Part shown: one piece after another, positions 1-8,811 of the stretch
Position numbering within the stretch: position 1 is the first letter of the stretch
Layout: each line of letters starts with the position of its first letter
Origin: Acidobacteriota bacterium
GTDB lineage: Bacteria; Acidobacteriota; Terriglobia; Bryobacterales; Bryobacteraceae
NCBI GenBank assembly: GCA_026393985.1
Contig: JAPKZB010000074.1
Coordinates: 17,227-81,226, forward strand
DNA: 64,000 bases
Reading direction: 5' to 3'
Program-made: the position numbers and the translations under genes
Notes under the pieces: model-generated
Told to the model about the DNA's origin: nothing
Databases searched by the model: none
Seen by the model: the letters and a program-made list of their open reading frames with translations, nothing else

Positions 1-1490
1 TTGAAGCCCTGAAAGAGAACGAAGCCGCAGAAATCAAGCGCGACACCCGGACCAACAGCGTTGACATCACTTTGAAAGTGAAGGAGCGGGGTAAGAACTC
101 CGTGCAGCTGTCGGGCGGCGTCTCCGGCATTTCGGGCTCCTTTGTCTCGTTCGGCTATTCGACCAACAACTTCCTCGGTTTGGGTGAGACGCTCGGCATC
201 AGCAGCCAGTTGGGCGACCGCATCCGCGACGTGACCTTCTCCTTCACCGAACCCTACCTGTTCGACAAGCCGATTCAGGCCGGTTTCACGGTCTACATGC
301 AGCGCTTCAACTACGACCAAGGACGGGAAGTCTCGCTGCTTTCGGGCCGCAACCTGATTCCTTACTACCAGGCTCTCGGCACCCAGAACCTGCTCAATTA
401 TGTGACAAATGGCATGGGTTTCACGGCGTTCGCCTCGACGCAGTTGAAACGTTCTTTTGCCCGCGTCAGCATGACCTACGGCTACGATGTTTCGACCGTG
501 AAGACGCTGTCGGAGGCTTCGAGTAACTATTTCAACTTCCTCTCCTTCCAGCGGACCGACGGGCCTAACCAGTTGGACGGCATCCGGACGAGTAAGGTGA
601 TCCCCTCCTACAGCTACAACACCGTCGATCACCCGATCACCCCGACGCGGGGTCGCAGCCTTTTCATTTCAACGACGTTCGCCGGCACCTTCATGGGTGG
701 TAACGTGAACATGGTGGAACCGACCATCAGCTCGACCTACTTCCGTAGCGGCTTCAAGAAGGGGCACGTGATCGGTATGCGCGGCTTGGGCAGGCTAATC
801 TCCGGCTACGGCGGGCGCGTGGCTCCTCCTTTTAATCGCATCTTCATGGGCGGTGAAAACGATATTCGCGGCTTCGACATCTGGGGCATCTCGCCGATCT
901 CGTTCATCCCAAGCGAGGCTAGCGTGGCGGTGCTGAACGATGACGGGTCGGCCCGCTTGCAGAAAGTACTGCAGGATGGGGTGGAAACCTTCGTCCCGGT
1001 GGCGCAGCGCATCCCGGTGTATCAGTTGACGACCACCGGCGGCGACACGCAGCTGATCGGGAACTTCGAGTACCGAATTCCGATCTTTGGGCCGGTGGTT
1101 CTCGCTGCCTTCTTTGATGCCGGTGTGAACCGCATCTCCCTCAAGAATCAACTCCGCCTCAACCCGCGCCGCGTGGAGGAGTTGAACAGCCTGTTCCCGC
1201 AGGCGGGTTTCAATCAGCAGATTCCAGTGAATACGGAAACGGAAAAGATGCGCATGTCGACCGGTCTTGAAATGCAGATTATGATGCCGGTGGTGAACGC
1301 GCCGTTCCGTTTCTATTGGGCGTACAACCCGACCATCGTACAAACCTTCCTGCAGCCGCCCGTCGTACTCGATCGGTCGCAGTTCCCCAACCAGCAGACC
1401 TTTGTTAATTCCGTGGTGCAGTGGGGTCAGGCGACTCCGTTCTTCGAACGGCGGCGCGTATTCCGGTTCACCATCAGTCGAACCTTCTAG
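1..1490 (+). CDS. bamA: Outer membrane protein assembly factor BamA (Omp85), 3' part only
   Basis: The frame is open from base 3 to the TAG at 1488-1490, giving about 495 residues, so the gene begins left of the window. The first 25 or so visible residues look like the end of the last POTRA domain, and the rest is the 16-strand beta-barrel. The loop-6 signature appears as IRGF near visible residue 289 (VRGF in the family), and the protein ends in phenylalanine, as expected of a Bam beta-signal. Family role: core of the machine that folds and inserts beta-barrel proteins into the outer membrane. An OmpH/Skp-like chaperone gene follows 37 bp downstream, the classical bamA-skp order, which supports the call. 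TamA is a less likely alternative. Confidence 0.9.
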   Translation, partial: EALKENEAAEIKRDTRTNSVDITLKVKERGKNSVQLSGGVSGISGSFVSFGYSTNNFLGLGETLGISSQLGDRIRDVTFSFTEPYLFDKPIQAGFTVYMQRFNYDQGREVSLLSGRNLIPYYQALGTQNLLNYVTNGMGFTAFASTQLKRSFARVSMTYGYDVSTVKTLSEASSNYFNFLSFQRTDGPNQLDGIRTSKVIPSYSYNTVDHPITPTRGRSLFISTTFAGTFMGGNVNMVEPTISSTYFRSGFKKGHVIGMRGLGRLISGYGGRVAPPFNRIFMGGENDIRGFDIWGISPISFIPSEASVAVLNDDGSARLQKVLQDGVETFVPVAQRIPVYQLTTTGGDTQLIGNFEYRIPIFGPVVLAAFFDAGVNRISLKNQLRLNPRRVEELNSLFPQAGFNQQIPVNTETEKMRMSTGLEMQIMMPVVNAPFRFYWAYNPTIVQTFLQPPVVLDRSQFPNQQTFVNSVVQWGQATPFFERRRVFRFTISRTF

Positions 1491-1527
1491 TACAATCAAC
1501 TTAACGTAATCCAGGAGCTTTCCCACT

Positions 1528-2109
1528 GTGAATCGCCAGATCTTGTGGCTGCCCGCCCTCTTGTTGGGCGCTGGAATCAGCCTTTTCGCTCAAACCGCCC
1601 CCTCCAAGGTCGGTATCATCCACATCCAGAACGCCATTATCGGTACCAAAGACGGTCAGACCGCCGCCAAGGCCCTTGAAGAGAAGTTCATGCCGCGGCG
1701 CAAGGAAGTGGAAAAGAAGCAGGCCGATATCGCGGCGTTGCAGAACCAGCTCCGCGCCTCTTCGAATACGGCCAGCGAGGATGTGAAGAACAAGCTGATG
1801 CGTGATATCGACGCTAAGCAGAAATCCTTGCAGCGCGATGCTGAAGACTTTCAGGCGGAAGTGGACGCTGAACAGCAGAAAGTGCTCGGCGAGTTGGGCG
1901 GCAAGATCATGGCCGTCATCGACAAGTACGCCACCGATAATGGCTTTGCGATCATCATCGACGTTAGCTCGCAGCAGAGCCCGGTGTTGTATGCGGCTAC
2001 TTCGATCGACATCACCCGCGAAGTGGTCGGTCTCTACGACAAAAACGCCCCGTCGGCGGCGCCGGCAGCGCCCGCTCCGGCTAAGAAAGCCACGCCCGGC
2101 GCGAAGTAA
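1528..2109 (+). CDS. skp: OmpH/Skp-family periplasmic chaperone
   Basis: 193 residues with a GTG start preceded by AGGAG about 10 bases upstream. Residues 1-22 form a signal peptide ending near FAQ. The middle (about 50-125) is charged, heptad-like coiled coil rich in K, E and Q, the tentacle region of Skp, and the last 20 residues are an Ala/Pro/Lys tail of low complexity. Family role: holds unfolded outer-membrane proteins in the periplasm on their way to BamA. It lies directly behind bamA, and its TAA overlaps the ATG of the following DUF885 gene (TAATG), so the three are probably co-transcribed. Confidence 0.88.
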   Translation: MNRQILWLPALLLGAGISLFAQTAPSKVGIIHIQNAIIGTKDGQTAAKALEEKFMPRRKEVEKKQADIAALQNQLRASSNTASEDVKNKLMRDIDAKQKSLQRDAEDFQAEVDAEQQKVLGELGGKIMAVIDKYATDNGFAIIIDVSSQQSPVLYAATSIDITREVVGLYDKNAPSAAPAAPAPAKKATPGAK

Positions 2110-3785
2110 TGCGGCTGGCTCCTCTGGTTTTCGCCTTGGCTTGGCCCTTGGCGGCCCAGAAACTGGAGAAACTGTTCGAACAGGAATGGGAGAGGTCCTT
2201 ACGGATCTCTCCCATTTTTGCGTCGACGATGGGCGAACGGCGCTACGCGCAGCGTTGGCCCGATCTGTCGCCCGCCGCCCTGGAGCGAGACTACAAAGAT
2301 ACCAAAGCCGCCTTGGCGCGCCTGCGCTCCCTGCCGGCCGTCCCGGCCGAGGCGGTGAACCGCGCCGTGTTTGAGCGGATGCTCTCCGAACAGCTCGAAG
2401 AGTACGAGCTGGGTTGGCGTTTTGTGCCGATCAACATGCGCGACGGCATTCAGAATACCGCCGAGCTGGCCAACCTGCTTCCGTTCCGCGACGAGCGGGA
2501 CTATCGTGACTGGCTCGCCCGGCTGCGGGCGTTTCCGGTCTACCTGGACCAGACGATCGTCCTGATGCGCGAAGGGATGCGGCGGAAGCTGGTGCAGCCG
2601 AAGATTGTCATGCAGCGCGTGCCGGGGCAGATTGAGCGGCAACTGCGGTCGAACCCGTTTCTGGTTCCGTTTGCCTCCCAGCCCCCTGTTTTGCGAAACG
2701 AAGCCAAACTCGTTATCGAGACCGCCGTCTTTCCGGCCCTGCGCCGCTTGCAGCATTTTCTCGAGACCGAGTACCTGCCTGCGTGCTACGACGGCGCCGG
2801 GATCTGGCAGGCGCCGGAGGGAGCCCGGCTCTATGCCTATTTCGCGCGCAGCTTCACGACCACGGGCCTGACCCCGGACGAGATTCACGAGATCGGCCTT
2901 GGCGAAGTGGCCCGCATCCGGGACGAGATGCACGGGGTAATGCGCAAGACGGGATATTCCGGGACGTTGCCCGAGTTTTTCCACCATCTCCGGACCGATT
3001 CGCGGTTCTTCTACCCCTCCAGCGCCGAGTTGTTGGCCGGTTACCGGGCCGTGGCCAAGCGGATCGATCCGACGCTCGTGAAGCTGTTCGGGAAGCTGCC
3101 GCGGATGCCCTACGGGGTGGAACCGATTCCAGCCGAGATCGCGCCCGACACGACGGCGGCCTACTACCAGCCCCCGGCCGGGGACGGATCACGCGCCGGG
3201 ATGTATCACGTCAACCTGTACAAGCCGGAGCTGCGGCCGAAGTGGGAGATGATGGCGCTGAGTCTGCACGAGGCCGTGCCGGGCCATCATACGCAGATCG
3301 CCTACGCCCAGGAGCTGGGCGAAGTGCCAAAGTTCCGCCGTTTTCAAGCCAGCTTTACGGCCTACGTGGAGGGTTGGGCGCTCTATGCCGAAAGCCTGGG
3401 AGATGAGTTGGGGCTCTATGACGATCCGTACGCCAAGTTCGGGCAGCTGACGTATGAGATGTGGCGGGCGGTGCGCCTGGTGGTCGACACCGGCATCCAT
3501 CACAAGCGCTGGACGCGGCAGCAGGCGATTGATTACTTCCTGGCCAACGCGCCCCGCAGCGAGCTGGACGTCACCAACGAGATCGACCGCTATATCGGCT
3601 GGCCCGGCCAGGCGCTGGGCTACAAGATTGGCGAGCTGAAGATCAAAGCCCTGCGCCGGAGGGCGGAGGCGAAGCGGGGCGCCCGGTTCGAGGTCCGCGC
3701 GTTTCACGATGTGGTCTTATCGACCGGTGCGGTGCCGCTGGACGTACTCGAAAAACGGGTGGAGGAGTGGATGAATGCCAACTAA
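2109..3785 (+). CDS. DUF885 family protein (putative metallohydrolase), secreted
   Basis: 558 residues, close to the usual DUF885 length. The short hydrophobic N-terminus ending at AAQ looks like a signal peptide. An HEAVPGHH motif near residue 385 and EGWALYAE near 421 are the hallmark zinc-ligand-like motifs of the family; this HExxxGH arrangement suggests a carboxypeptidase-like enzyme, but the substrate is unknown. The start codon overlaps the stop of the OmpH/Skp gene, so translation is probably coupled. The 3' end overlaps the next small gene by 11 bases. Confidence 0.85.
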   Translation: MRLAPLVFALAWPLAAQKLEKLFEQEWERSLRISPIFASTMGERRYAQRWPDLSPAALERDYKDTKAALARLRSLPAVPAEAVNRAVFERMLSEQLEEYELGWRFVPINMRDGIQNTAELANLLPFRDERDYRDWLARLRAFPVYLDQTIVLMREGMRRKLVQPKIVMQRVPGQIERQLRSNPFLVPFASQPPVLRNEAKLVIETAVFPALRRLQHFLETEYLPACYDGAGIWQAPEGARLYAYFARSFTTTGLTPDEIHEIGLGEVARIRDEMHGVMRKTGYSGTLPEFFHHLRTDSRFFYPSSAELLAGYRAVAKRIDPTLVKLFGKLPRMPYGVEPIPAEIAPDTTAAYYQPPAGDGSRAGMYHVNLYKPELRPKWEMMALSLHEAVPGHHTQIAYAQELGEVPKFRRFQASFTAYVEGWALYAESLGDELGLYDDPYAKFGQLTYEMWRAVRLVVDTGIHHKRWTRQQAIDYFLANAPRSELDVTNEIDRYIGWPGQALGYKIGELKIKALRRRAEAKRGARFEVRAFHDVVLSTGAVPLDVLEKRVEEWMNAN

Positions 3786-4011
3786 TCGGAAGCGCGCCGC
3801 GGCCAACCTGCTGATCGGGACCGGCGCGGTGATGTTGGGCTATGTTGCCTATTGGCTCGGCGGATTGCTGCGGACGGCCAAGGCAGCCGCCGATGCCGGG
3901 CAGCGAATTACGGCCGGCCCGATGCTCGTCTGGGTGCTCGCGCTCGTTCCGGCAGCGATGGTGCTGCTGACTATCGGGGTGGTGATGCGGACTAAAAGCC
4001 GCTCGGTTTGA
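3775..4011 (+). CDS. Small two-helix membrane protein, unknown function
   Basis: 78 residues with two predicted membrane helices, at about residues 10-31 and 48-70, joined by a short basic/alanine-rich loop. I recognise no family. It starts inside the end of the DUF885 gene (11-base overlap), so it is likely translated as part of the same operon. Its last 20 bases overlap the convergent aldose epimerase gene. Confidence 0.55.
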   Translation: MPTNRKRAAANLLIGTGAVMLGYVAYWLGGLLRTAKAAADAGQRITAGPMLVWVLALVPAAMVLLTIGVVMRTKSRSV

Positions 4012-5014
4012 CCCAGAAGCTCTCTTTCCAGACGCCGCCGCCGGGGATCGACTGCAGCTCCGGATACTTGCCGGCGTGGGCGAGATTGGCTCCGTTGGTG
4101 ATACCGGTCATGGGTTCAAAGCAGATGAACTCGCGGCCCGGGGGAGCGTAGACGACCGCCACCGGATACCTGGGTCCGTAAACGACCTCGATTTTCTGCT
4201 GTTTGCCTTGGACCGCGAAGGTAGCGTTGGCGGCCAAGCCGGTGAAGACATCGTCCAACTGTTTGCCCTTGAGGCGAACGGGCGAGGGGTACGGGTTGGG
4301 CTCCCGGCTGCCGGTGGGAGTCAGTTTCTCGTTGAGTTTGACGTGTTCGCGGGCCGGCAGGGTGACCTGCCACTCGTCGCGGGGGGCGTCGGTGAGCCGG
4401 TAGTAGGGGTGATAGCCGATGACCAGCGGCATGGGCTCGAAGGAGAGATTGGTGACTTCGGTATGTACCTCCAGGTTGCCGTTCTCGAGCCGGTAGGTGA
4501 TGTCGATAGTATGTGCGAAGGGCCACTGGGCCATGTAGGCCGGCACGCGGAAGAACTCGAGGCGGAAGGTCAGCCAGGCCCGGTCGGGCCCGTCGTAGAT
4601 ACCGATCATCTTCCACTCCGGCGCGTAGTTCAGTAGACCGTGGATAGGCTGCCTGTTCCCGTCGAAGCGATAGTTGCCGATGCCAGGGTCGAGCGCGTAA
4701 TGCTTGCCGTTGGCGTAGAAACCCTCATGGTCCAGCCGGTTGGCCCACGGGGCCAGAAACGGGGTGCCGAGGAGGGTGGGCTTGGCCTTGAGCTGGCTGA
4801 GCTTTTCGTAGGGCGAGAAGAGAATCTCCTGGCCCTTCACCTTCATGCTGTAGGCGTTGGCGCCGAGCGTGGGGGCGATGCGGACGACCACGTCCGCCGT
4901 CGAGTCGCGGAGGGTGTAGATGCCAATCCCGTCATCAATAGCGGATTTGGCTTCATAGCGGGCGGCCGTAAGAGCAGTGGTCATGAGCAGAGCGAGGAGG
5001 AGAGAGGGGCGCAA
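3992..5014 (-). CDS. Aldose 1-epimerase family protein, secreted
   Basis: About 340 residues of galactose-mutarotase fold. The HPYYR segment carries the expected catalytic histidine, and the early segment with PWANRL is typical of the family. It would interconvert alpha and beta anomers of aldoses. The frame is open to an ATG at 5041, but that start lies inside the preceding gene; the TTG at 5014, just after the TAA of the upstream gene, gives a good signal peptide (RPSLLLALLMTTALTAA) and is preferred. The ATG at 4984 is another option. The 26-base clash disappears with the TTG start, which suggests coupled translation with the upstream Cys-rich gene. Confidence 0.8.
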   Translation of the reverse strand: MRPSLLLALLMTTALTAARYEAKSAIDDGIGIYTLRDSTADVVVRIAPTLGANAYSMKVKGQEILFSPYEKLSQLKAKPTLLGTPFLAPWANRLDHEGFYANGKHYALDPGIGNYRFDGNRQPIHGLLNYAPEWKMIGIYDGPDRAWLTFRLEFFRVPAYMAQWPFAHTIDITYRLENGNLEVHTEVTNLSFEPMPLVIGYHPYYRLTDAPRDEWQVTLPAREHVKLNEKLTPTGSREPNPYPSPVRLKGKQLDDVFTGLAANATFAVQGKQQKIEVVYGPRYPVAVVYAPPGREFICFEPMTGITNGANLAHAGKYPELQSIPGGGVWKESFWVKPSGF

Positions 5015-5015
5015 G

Positions 5016-5408
5016 TTAGTCGTACCGTTCGCGAAGGTCAAGTTCGGTCTGCTCCTGACAGCACCAGCACTGCCCGGGCGTATAGGTCCGGATGGAGCAG
5101 ATGTCGCACCAGTATGTCACGAAGAGGCGTTTTCCGTCTTTGAGGGCATAGAGCGCCTTCTTGTGAATGGGATCGATTTCGAGAGAGCCGGGGGCGCGGG
5201 ATTGGCCGATCAGTTCGAGTTCGAGGCCGATGACGCGCGGATCGTTCAGCACGCCCCGGGTGGGCTCGTCCCCGGAGAGCCGGACGGGTCCGGAGGCGGC
5301 CTCGAGAAGTTGACCGGCCAGCAGTTTTCCTCGCACTACCGAGGCAGCCGTCTGTGCGAGGCTGCTCCCGGCCGAAAGGAGGGCAGCTAGTAACCAGCGT
5401 CGCTTCAC
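5016..5408 (-). CDS. Small secreted protein with C-terminal cysteine cluster
   Basis: 130 residues from a GTG start that directly precedes a clear signal peptide (KRRWLLAALLSAGSSLAQ). The frame is open further upstream, but that part is low-quality sequence overlapping the divergent gene. The C-terminal region holds five cysteines in CDIC and CWCC arrangements, suggesting a metal site or disulfides in the periplasm. I do not recognise the family. It ends immediately before the epimerase gene and probably forms a two-gene operon with it. Confidence 0.6.
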   Translation of the reverse strand: MKRRWLLAALLSAGSSLAQTAASVVRGKLLAGQLLEAASGPVRLSGDEPTRGVLNDPRVIGLELELIGQSRAPGSLEIDPIHKKALYALKDGKRLFVTYWCDICSIRTYTPGQCWCCQEQTELDLRERYD

Positions 5409-5522
5409 CTTTACATTGTACCGATTGTTAACCCGGCAAGAGGCCCGAACTTCCCGGCAACCCGGGCTCGCCAGCGCGCATCGCATGCCATAGGGGTGCT
5501 CCCCTTTCTGGTGGCAACAACC

Positions 5523-6107
5523 ATGCGATTTCTCCTTTATCTTGGCGTATTGGCGTCCCTCTGCCCGGCGCAGTTGCTGGAGGTTGGGGTGCACGGCGGC
5601 CAGCACCGGTTTTCCCGGGCGGCGCTCGGCAGCAGCTCCCCGCGCCCGGGCGCTGCGAACGAGTACAGCCTCGATGGCGGGTTCCGGCTTGGCTTCCGGA
5701 TGACGACGAACTCGGATACTTATTGGGGGCACGAGTTCGGATACGCCTACAACCGGACCCGGTTGGTTTTTGATTTGACCGGCGAACGCCAAGGGATGGC
5801 GACCCATCAGGGGATGTACAACTATCTGGCCTACGCTACGCGGGAGGGCAAGCGAGTGCGTCCGTTTGCCACCGCCGGGGTTCATTTTTCGAATTTCGTG
5901 CAGCCGGGGGCTTCGGCTACCCAGGGAGGCGGGTCGACCAAGTTTGGTGTGAACTACGGCGGGGGACTGAAGATTCGCATCAGCCCGATGTTTCTGATCC
6001 GCTTCGACGTGCGGCAGTATGATACGCCGAAGCCGTTTCCGCTGTTTAACCGCTCCGGTTGGATTCGCCAGATGGAGTACTCGGCCGGCTTCTCGTTCTT
6101 TCTGTAG
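5523..6107 (+). CDS. Outer-membrane beta-barrel protein (OmpA/OmpW-like), unknown role
   Basis: 194 residues. The ATG at 5523 is chosen because it begins a clean signal peptide (MRFLLYLGVLASLCPAQ). The mature part alternates hydrophobic and polar residues in short strands and is rich in Gly, Tyr and Phe. It ends in SAGFSFFL, with aromatics near the C-terminus as in small eight-strand outer-membrane barrels. It is divergent from the Cys-rich gene across 114 bp. Confidence 0.65.
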   Translation: MRFLLYLGVLASLCPAQLLEVGVHGGQHRFSRAALGSSSPRPGAANEYSLDGGFRLGFRMTTNSDTYWGHEFGYAYNRTRLVFDLTGERQGMATHQGMYNYLAYATREGKRVRPFATAGVHFSNFVQPGASATQGGGSTKFGVNYGGGLKIRISPMFLIRFDVRQYDTPKPFPLFNRSGWIRQMEYSAGFSFFL

Positions 6108-6112
6108 GGCCG

Positions 6113-6820
6113 TTAGCCATCGTTGCGGATGCCGAACAGATCGACCTCGCTGCGCTTCGGTGCGTGGTGGTCGTAGACCACGACGATGACTTTGCCCACG
6201 GGAAAGCGTTGCAGGTAGTTCGCCGGGAGGGCAGGAGAGACGCCCTCATACCATCGTCCGTTGAGTCCCTGATAGGCGAAGGTGAACTGGCCGCGTCCGG
6301 TGGGCTTGCTTGGTAGGGTGTGAGCGCGGACGTTGCTATTGACCGCCATCCCCTGCTTGAGAAGCCGGATGGTGCGGAAAATCTGAATCGCCTGGTAGGT
6401 GAGGAACAGAGCCCCGGCGAGAATGATGAGGCAGCCCAGGAGAAGCACGCCGGACCGGAACGACCGATCGAAACTCTGGCGTCCGCTGTGCGCGAGGTCG
6501 TAGAGTTCCGGACGGCGGCGGTCATATCGAATTTCGAGAAATCCGGATGTCCGCGCGGCTGCCGCGCCGGGACCCTGCAGCAACGCCTCGCCACGGTGTA
6601 ATTGGGCGAGCTCATCGAGGTATTCGAAGGCGACCCAAAACTGCTCTCCCCTGGTCTCGCTCTCCCGGATCCGGGCCCGGACCACGTCACCGTGCTCGGC
6701 GAGATCGGCTTCGTTCCGGGTGAGATAAAAGCCGGCCAGCGCCAGCGTGAATCCGACGGAGACGGGGATCACAAAGCCCAGGAGAACTACACGCAGCGAG
6801 AGCCGCCAATAACCCCACAT
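6113..6820 (-). CDS. DUF3592-like membrane protein
   Basis: 235 residues with two membrane helices, at about residues 7-30 and 118-140, flanking a beta-rich segment. A second soluble beta-rich segment follows. Repeated patterns such as VEYxx..RPEL and VYDHHAPKRSE match DUF3592 proteins, in which small soluble domains flank helices. The function of the family is not established. It is convergent with the barrel gene, 5 bp apart. Confidence 0.6.
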   Translation of the reverse strand: MWGYWRLSLRVVLLGFVIPVSVGFTLALAGFYLTRNEADLAEHGDVVRARIRESETRGEQFWVAFEYLDELAQLHRGEALLQGPGAAAARTSGFLEIRYDRRRPELYDLAHSGRQSFDRSFRSGVLLLGCLIILAGALFLTYQAIQIFRTIRLLKQGMAVNSNVRAHTLPSKPTGRGQFTFAYQGLNGRWYEGVSPALPANYLQRFPVGKVIVVVYDHHAPKRSEVDLFGIRNDG

Positions 6821-6857
6821 GCCACCCTCTATTCTGGCACGATCCCGAAGACGATCA

Positions 6858-7160
6858 CTAGAAACTTACCGCTGTTCGGTGGCCGGAGAGGCCGGGCCCC
6901 GCGCGGTAGGGGCCTCGCTGCGGGCCACGCTCAACATGAGCCGGCGTCCTTATATACTCCGCTCCGTTGAGCTGCTCCAGCGCCTGCTGACTGTCGCTTT
7001 CGTTTGAGAACTCCGCAAAGCCAAAGCCCTTCGAGTCGCCGGTGAGGCGATGACGAACAATAGCGACCTCGGCAGGAGAGAAGCCATGGCCCGAGAACCA
7101 ATCCAACAAATCGGTTTCGCTGGTTTGGAAGGGAATATTGCCGATGAAAAGCTTTTTCAT
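6858..7160 (-). CDS. RRM-domain RNA-binding protein, apparently frameshifted at its 3' end
   Basis: The first 70 residues are a normal RNA recognition motif, with RNP2 as KLFIGNI (residues 3-9) and RNP1 as KGFGFAEF (about 44-51). Such short single-RRM proteins are common in Acidobacteria and cyanobacteria and often respond to cold. After NGAEY the frame turns into a Pro/Arg-rich tail without family likeness. Dropping one base at about 6951-6956 restores KGRRLMLSVARSEAP, the expected last RRM strand, and a stop at 6866. The start region is a near-palindrome (ATGAAAA/TTTTTCAT, 7144-7160) that could mask the initiation codon. I see no clear Shine-Dalgarno. Confidence 0.75.
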   Translation of the reverse strand: MKKLFIGNIPFQTSETDLLDWFSGHGFSPAEVAIVRHRLTGDSKGFGFAEFSNESDSQQALEQLNGAEYIRTPAHVERGPQRGPYRAGPGLSGHRTAVSF

Positions 7161-7178
7161 TTACGTTACGAGGTTTCT

Positions 7179-7362
7179 TCTGAGGAACCGCGCACAACGG
7201 ACTCGCTTCGGCCCGGCAGTATGGGCGCGTTCCTCGCCCTTTGGTGCCGGGCCTCCGCGGCCTGTGCGCTTCTGAGGAACGCGCACAACGGACTCGCTTC
7301 GGCCCCCGGCAGGAGGACCGAGTTCCTCGCCCGTTGGTGCCGGACCTGCGCGGCCTGTGCGC
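7179..7362. repeat. Two tandem 92-bp hairpin-forming repeats
   Basis: Unit 1 (7179-7270) and unit 2 (7271-7362) are direct copies with scattered differences. Each folds on itself: the outer arms GCGCACA and TGTGCGC are at 7190-7196/7263-7269 and 7281-7287/7356-7362. The inner arms are GGCCCGGCA and TGCCGGGCC at 7210-7218/7245-7253, and a weaker version at 7301-7311/7338-7346. They lie between the 3' end of the gene at 7437-7901 and the start of the leftward RRM gene, so they would sit in a transcribed spacer or 5' leader. I see no protein in them. Confidence 0.75.
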
Positions 7363-7436
7363 TTTTGAGAAAAGCCCTGCTACTAGAACATTAATGAAAG
7401 AACGCTAATCAAGCAAGCGAATTCCGACCTGCGTAG

Positions 7437-7901
7437 CTACTTTGCTGTACTGTCCTGGCGTTCGAAAACGACCGACTGTTCGAGGACGCCGTTCGGGGTG
7501 TCGATTTTGCGCTGCAGGGTCAGGGTTTTCTTGTCTTCAGAGAGGGAGAGGCGGTCGTTCAACTCGATGGGAGTGCCATTGAAATCGAGTTTGCTCTTGG
7601 AACTGAGCACCTCGCCGTCCCAGCGGGAGATGGATTTGAGGGCGTTGCCGCGGATTTCACTGCTGGTTTCGGTCCCGTCGGTTTTGAGGTTGATGATTCC
7701 CGTCCACTCGCCCCGGTCGGAGGCCTGACTTTCTTCGATTTTGACCGTCGGTTCCTTGTGGTCGATGACGCGGATGTACTTGTCGGGGCTGGGCATGGGG
7801 CCGAAGTTGCTCTTTGCGACGTTGACCTTCCAGGTCCCGCTGAAATCCGGCGCGGCCAGCGCGGCAAGAGAGAAAAGAAAGAGAGGCAGGATGGTTTTCA
7901 T
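7437..7901 (-). CDS. Secreted small beta-rich protein of Acidobacteria type, unknown function
   Basis: 154 residues: a signal peptide (MKTILPLFLFSLAALAA) followed by PDFSGTWKVNVAKSNFGP. That opening is one I associate with many secreted Acidobacteria proteins of lipocalin-like appearance. The rest is alternating strands with many charged residues and no obvious catalytic motif. Followed on the left by the tandem hairpin repeats. Confidence 0.7.
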   Translation of the reverse strand: MKTILPLFLFSLAALAAPDFSGTWKVNVAKSNFGPMPSPDKYIRVIDHKEPTVKIEESQASDRGEWTGIINLKTDGTETSSEIRGNALKSISRWDGEVLSSKSKLDFNGTPIELNDRLSLSEDKKTLTLQRKIDTPNGVLEQSVVFERQDSTAK

Positions 7902-7965
7902 ATTGGGGAGTATAGCTCAGGTATCGTTCATGGAAACCCAGGCTTGTTCGATAAGCCAGTATACG

Positions 7966-8811
7966 ATGTCGTCAAATGCCGAAACTTGGAAATCTGCGCT
8001 GTCTGGTTGTCTTCCGAGCGTAGGGCGGCAGTTGGAGGTCTGGCTCAACCTGGACAAACCGCCGGATCTGTGCGAATTTCTGCTGGCCTCGCTGCAGCAG
8101 GAAAACGGGTACCGCGCGGATTTTCTGCTGGAATCCCATTTTGTGGCCCGGGCTCTCCTCGAGCCTGGGGTGCTAACGGAGGGGCAGGCCCTCGAGGTGA
8201 TGACCGTGGTCATGGCGCAGGATCCCCTATTTGACATGAAGCTGCTACAGCGGCTGCAGGCGCAGCGGACCTGGCCCTCCGAGGTGCCGTACCACGAGAT
8301 CCAGCGGTGCCTGAACCTGATCGACGAGGCGCCGGATCCGGCCCGCCTCAGCGTAACGCTGCTCAAGTTTTCGCGCCATCCTGACCCGCGGGTGGAATCC
8401 AAAGCGGCCAAGCTGCTGGGACGGCACCTGTTCAACATGGACCGGATCGAGGCTTTGTCGCAGAGCCCGGACGATCGTGTACGGGCCAACCTGATCGAAG
8501 GGATTGGCCGGCGCAAGGATCTGGAACCGTTCCTGTGGCTGGTCGAGCGGGCGGCGCAGGATCCGTCCTACCGTGTTTCCACGATGGGTCACGCCATCCT
8601 GGCCCGGCGCGGGCACAAGATGAGCCATACGATTCTGGCCATGCGCCGCCGGTCGAAGGATGACTCGATCAGTTGGGCGGCCAACTATGCCACGGAGGTT
8701 CTGGTGAAGCCCTATCTGCAGGCCGATGATCTGGCCAACCTAGCGGCCGCCTTCAGCGGTGACGCGGCGCAACCGGCTGTGGTGGCGGCTGTAGCCGAAG
8801 TAAATAGCTAG
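7966..8811 (+). CDS. HEAT-repeat-like helical protein, unknown function
   Basis: 281 residues from the ATG at 7966; an in-frame ATG at 7930 is a possible alternative, and neither has a strong ribosome site. The middle and C-terminal half consist of helical pairs with HEAT/PBS-lyase flavour (for example HPDPRVESKAAKLLG and SPDDRVRANLIEGIG). The N-terminal third holds other helices. Such proteins serve as binding scaffolds; the partner is unknown. The 3' end overlaps the convergent permease gene by 72 bases. Confidence 0.65.
   Translation: MSSNAETWKSALSGCLPSVGRQLEVWLNLDKPPDLCEFLLASLQQENGYRADFLLESHFVARALLEPGVLTEGQALEVMTVVMAQDPLFDMKLLQRLQAQRTWPSEVPYHEIQRCLNLIDEAPDPARLSVTLLKFSRHPDPRVESKAAKLLGRHLFNMDRIEALSQSPDDRVRANLIEGIGRRKDLEPFLWLVERAAQDPSYRVSTMGHAILARRGHKMSHTILAMRRRSKDDSISWAANYATEVLVKPYLQADDLANLAAAFSGDAAQPAVVAAVAEVNS

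Noticed and set aside
5492..5505. Hairpin AGGGG-TGCT-CCCCT as a terminator
   Set aside because: Only a 5-bp stem without a T run, and it lies in a divergent promoter gap where no transcript should end.
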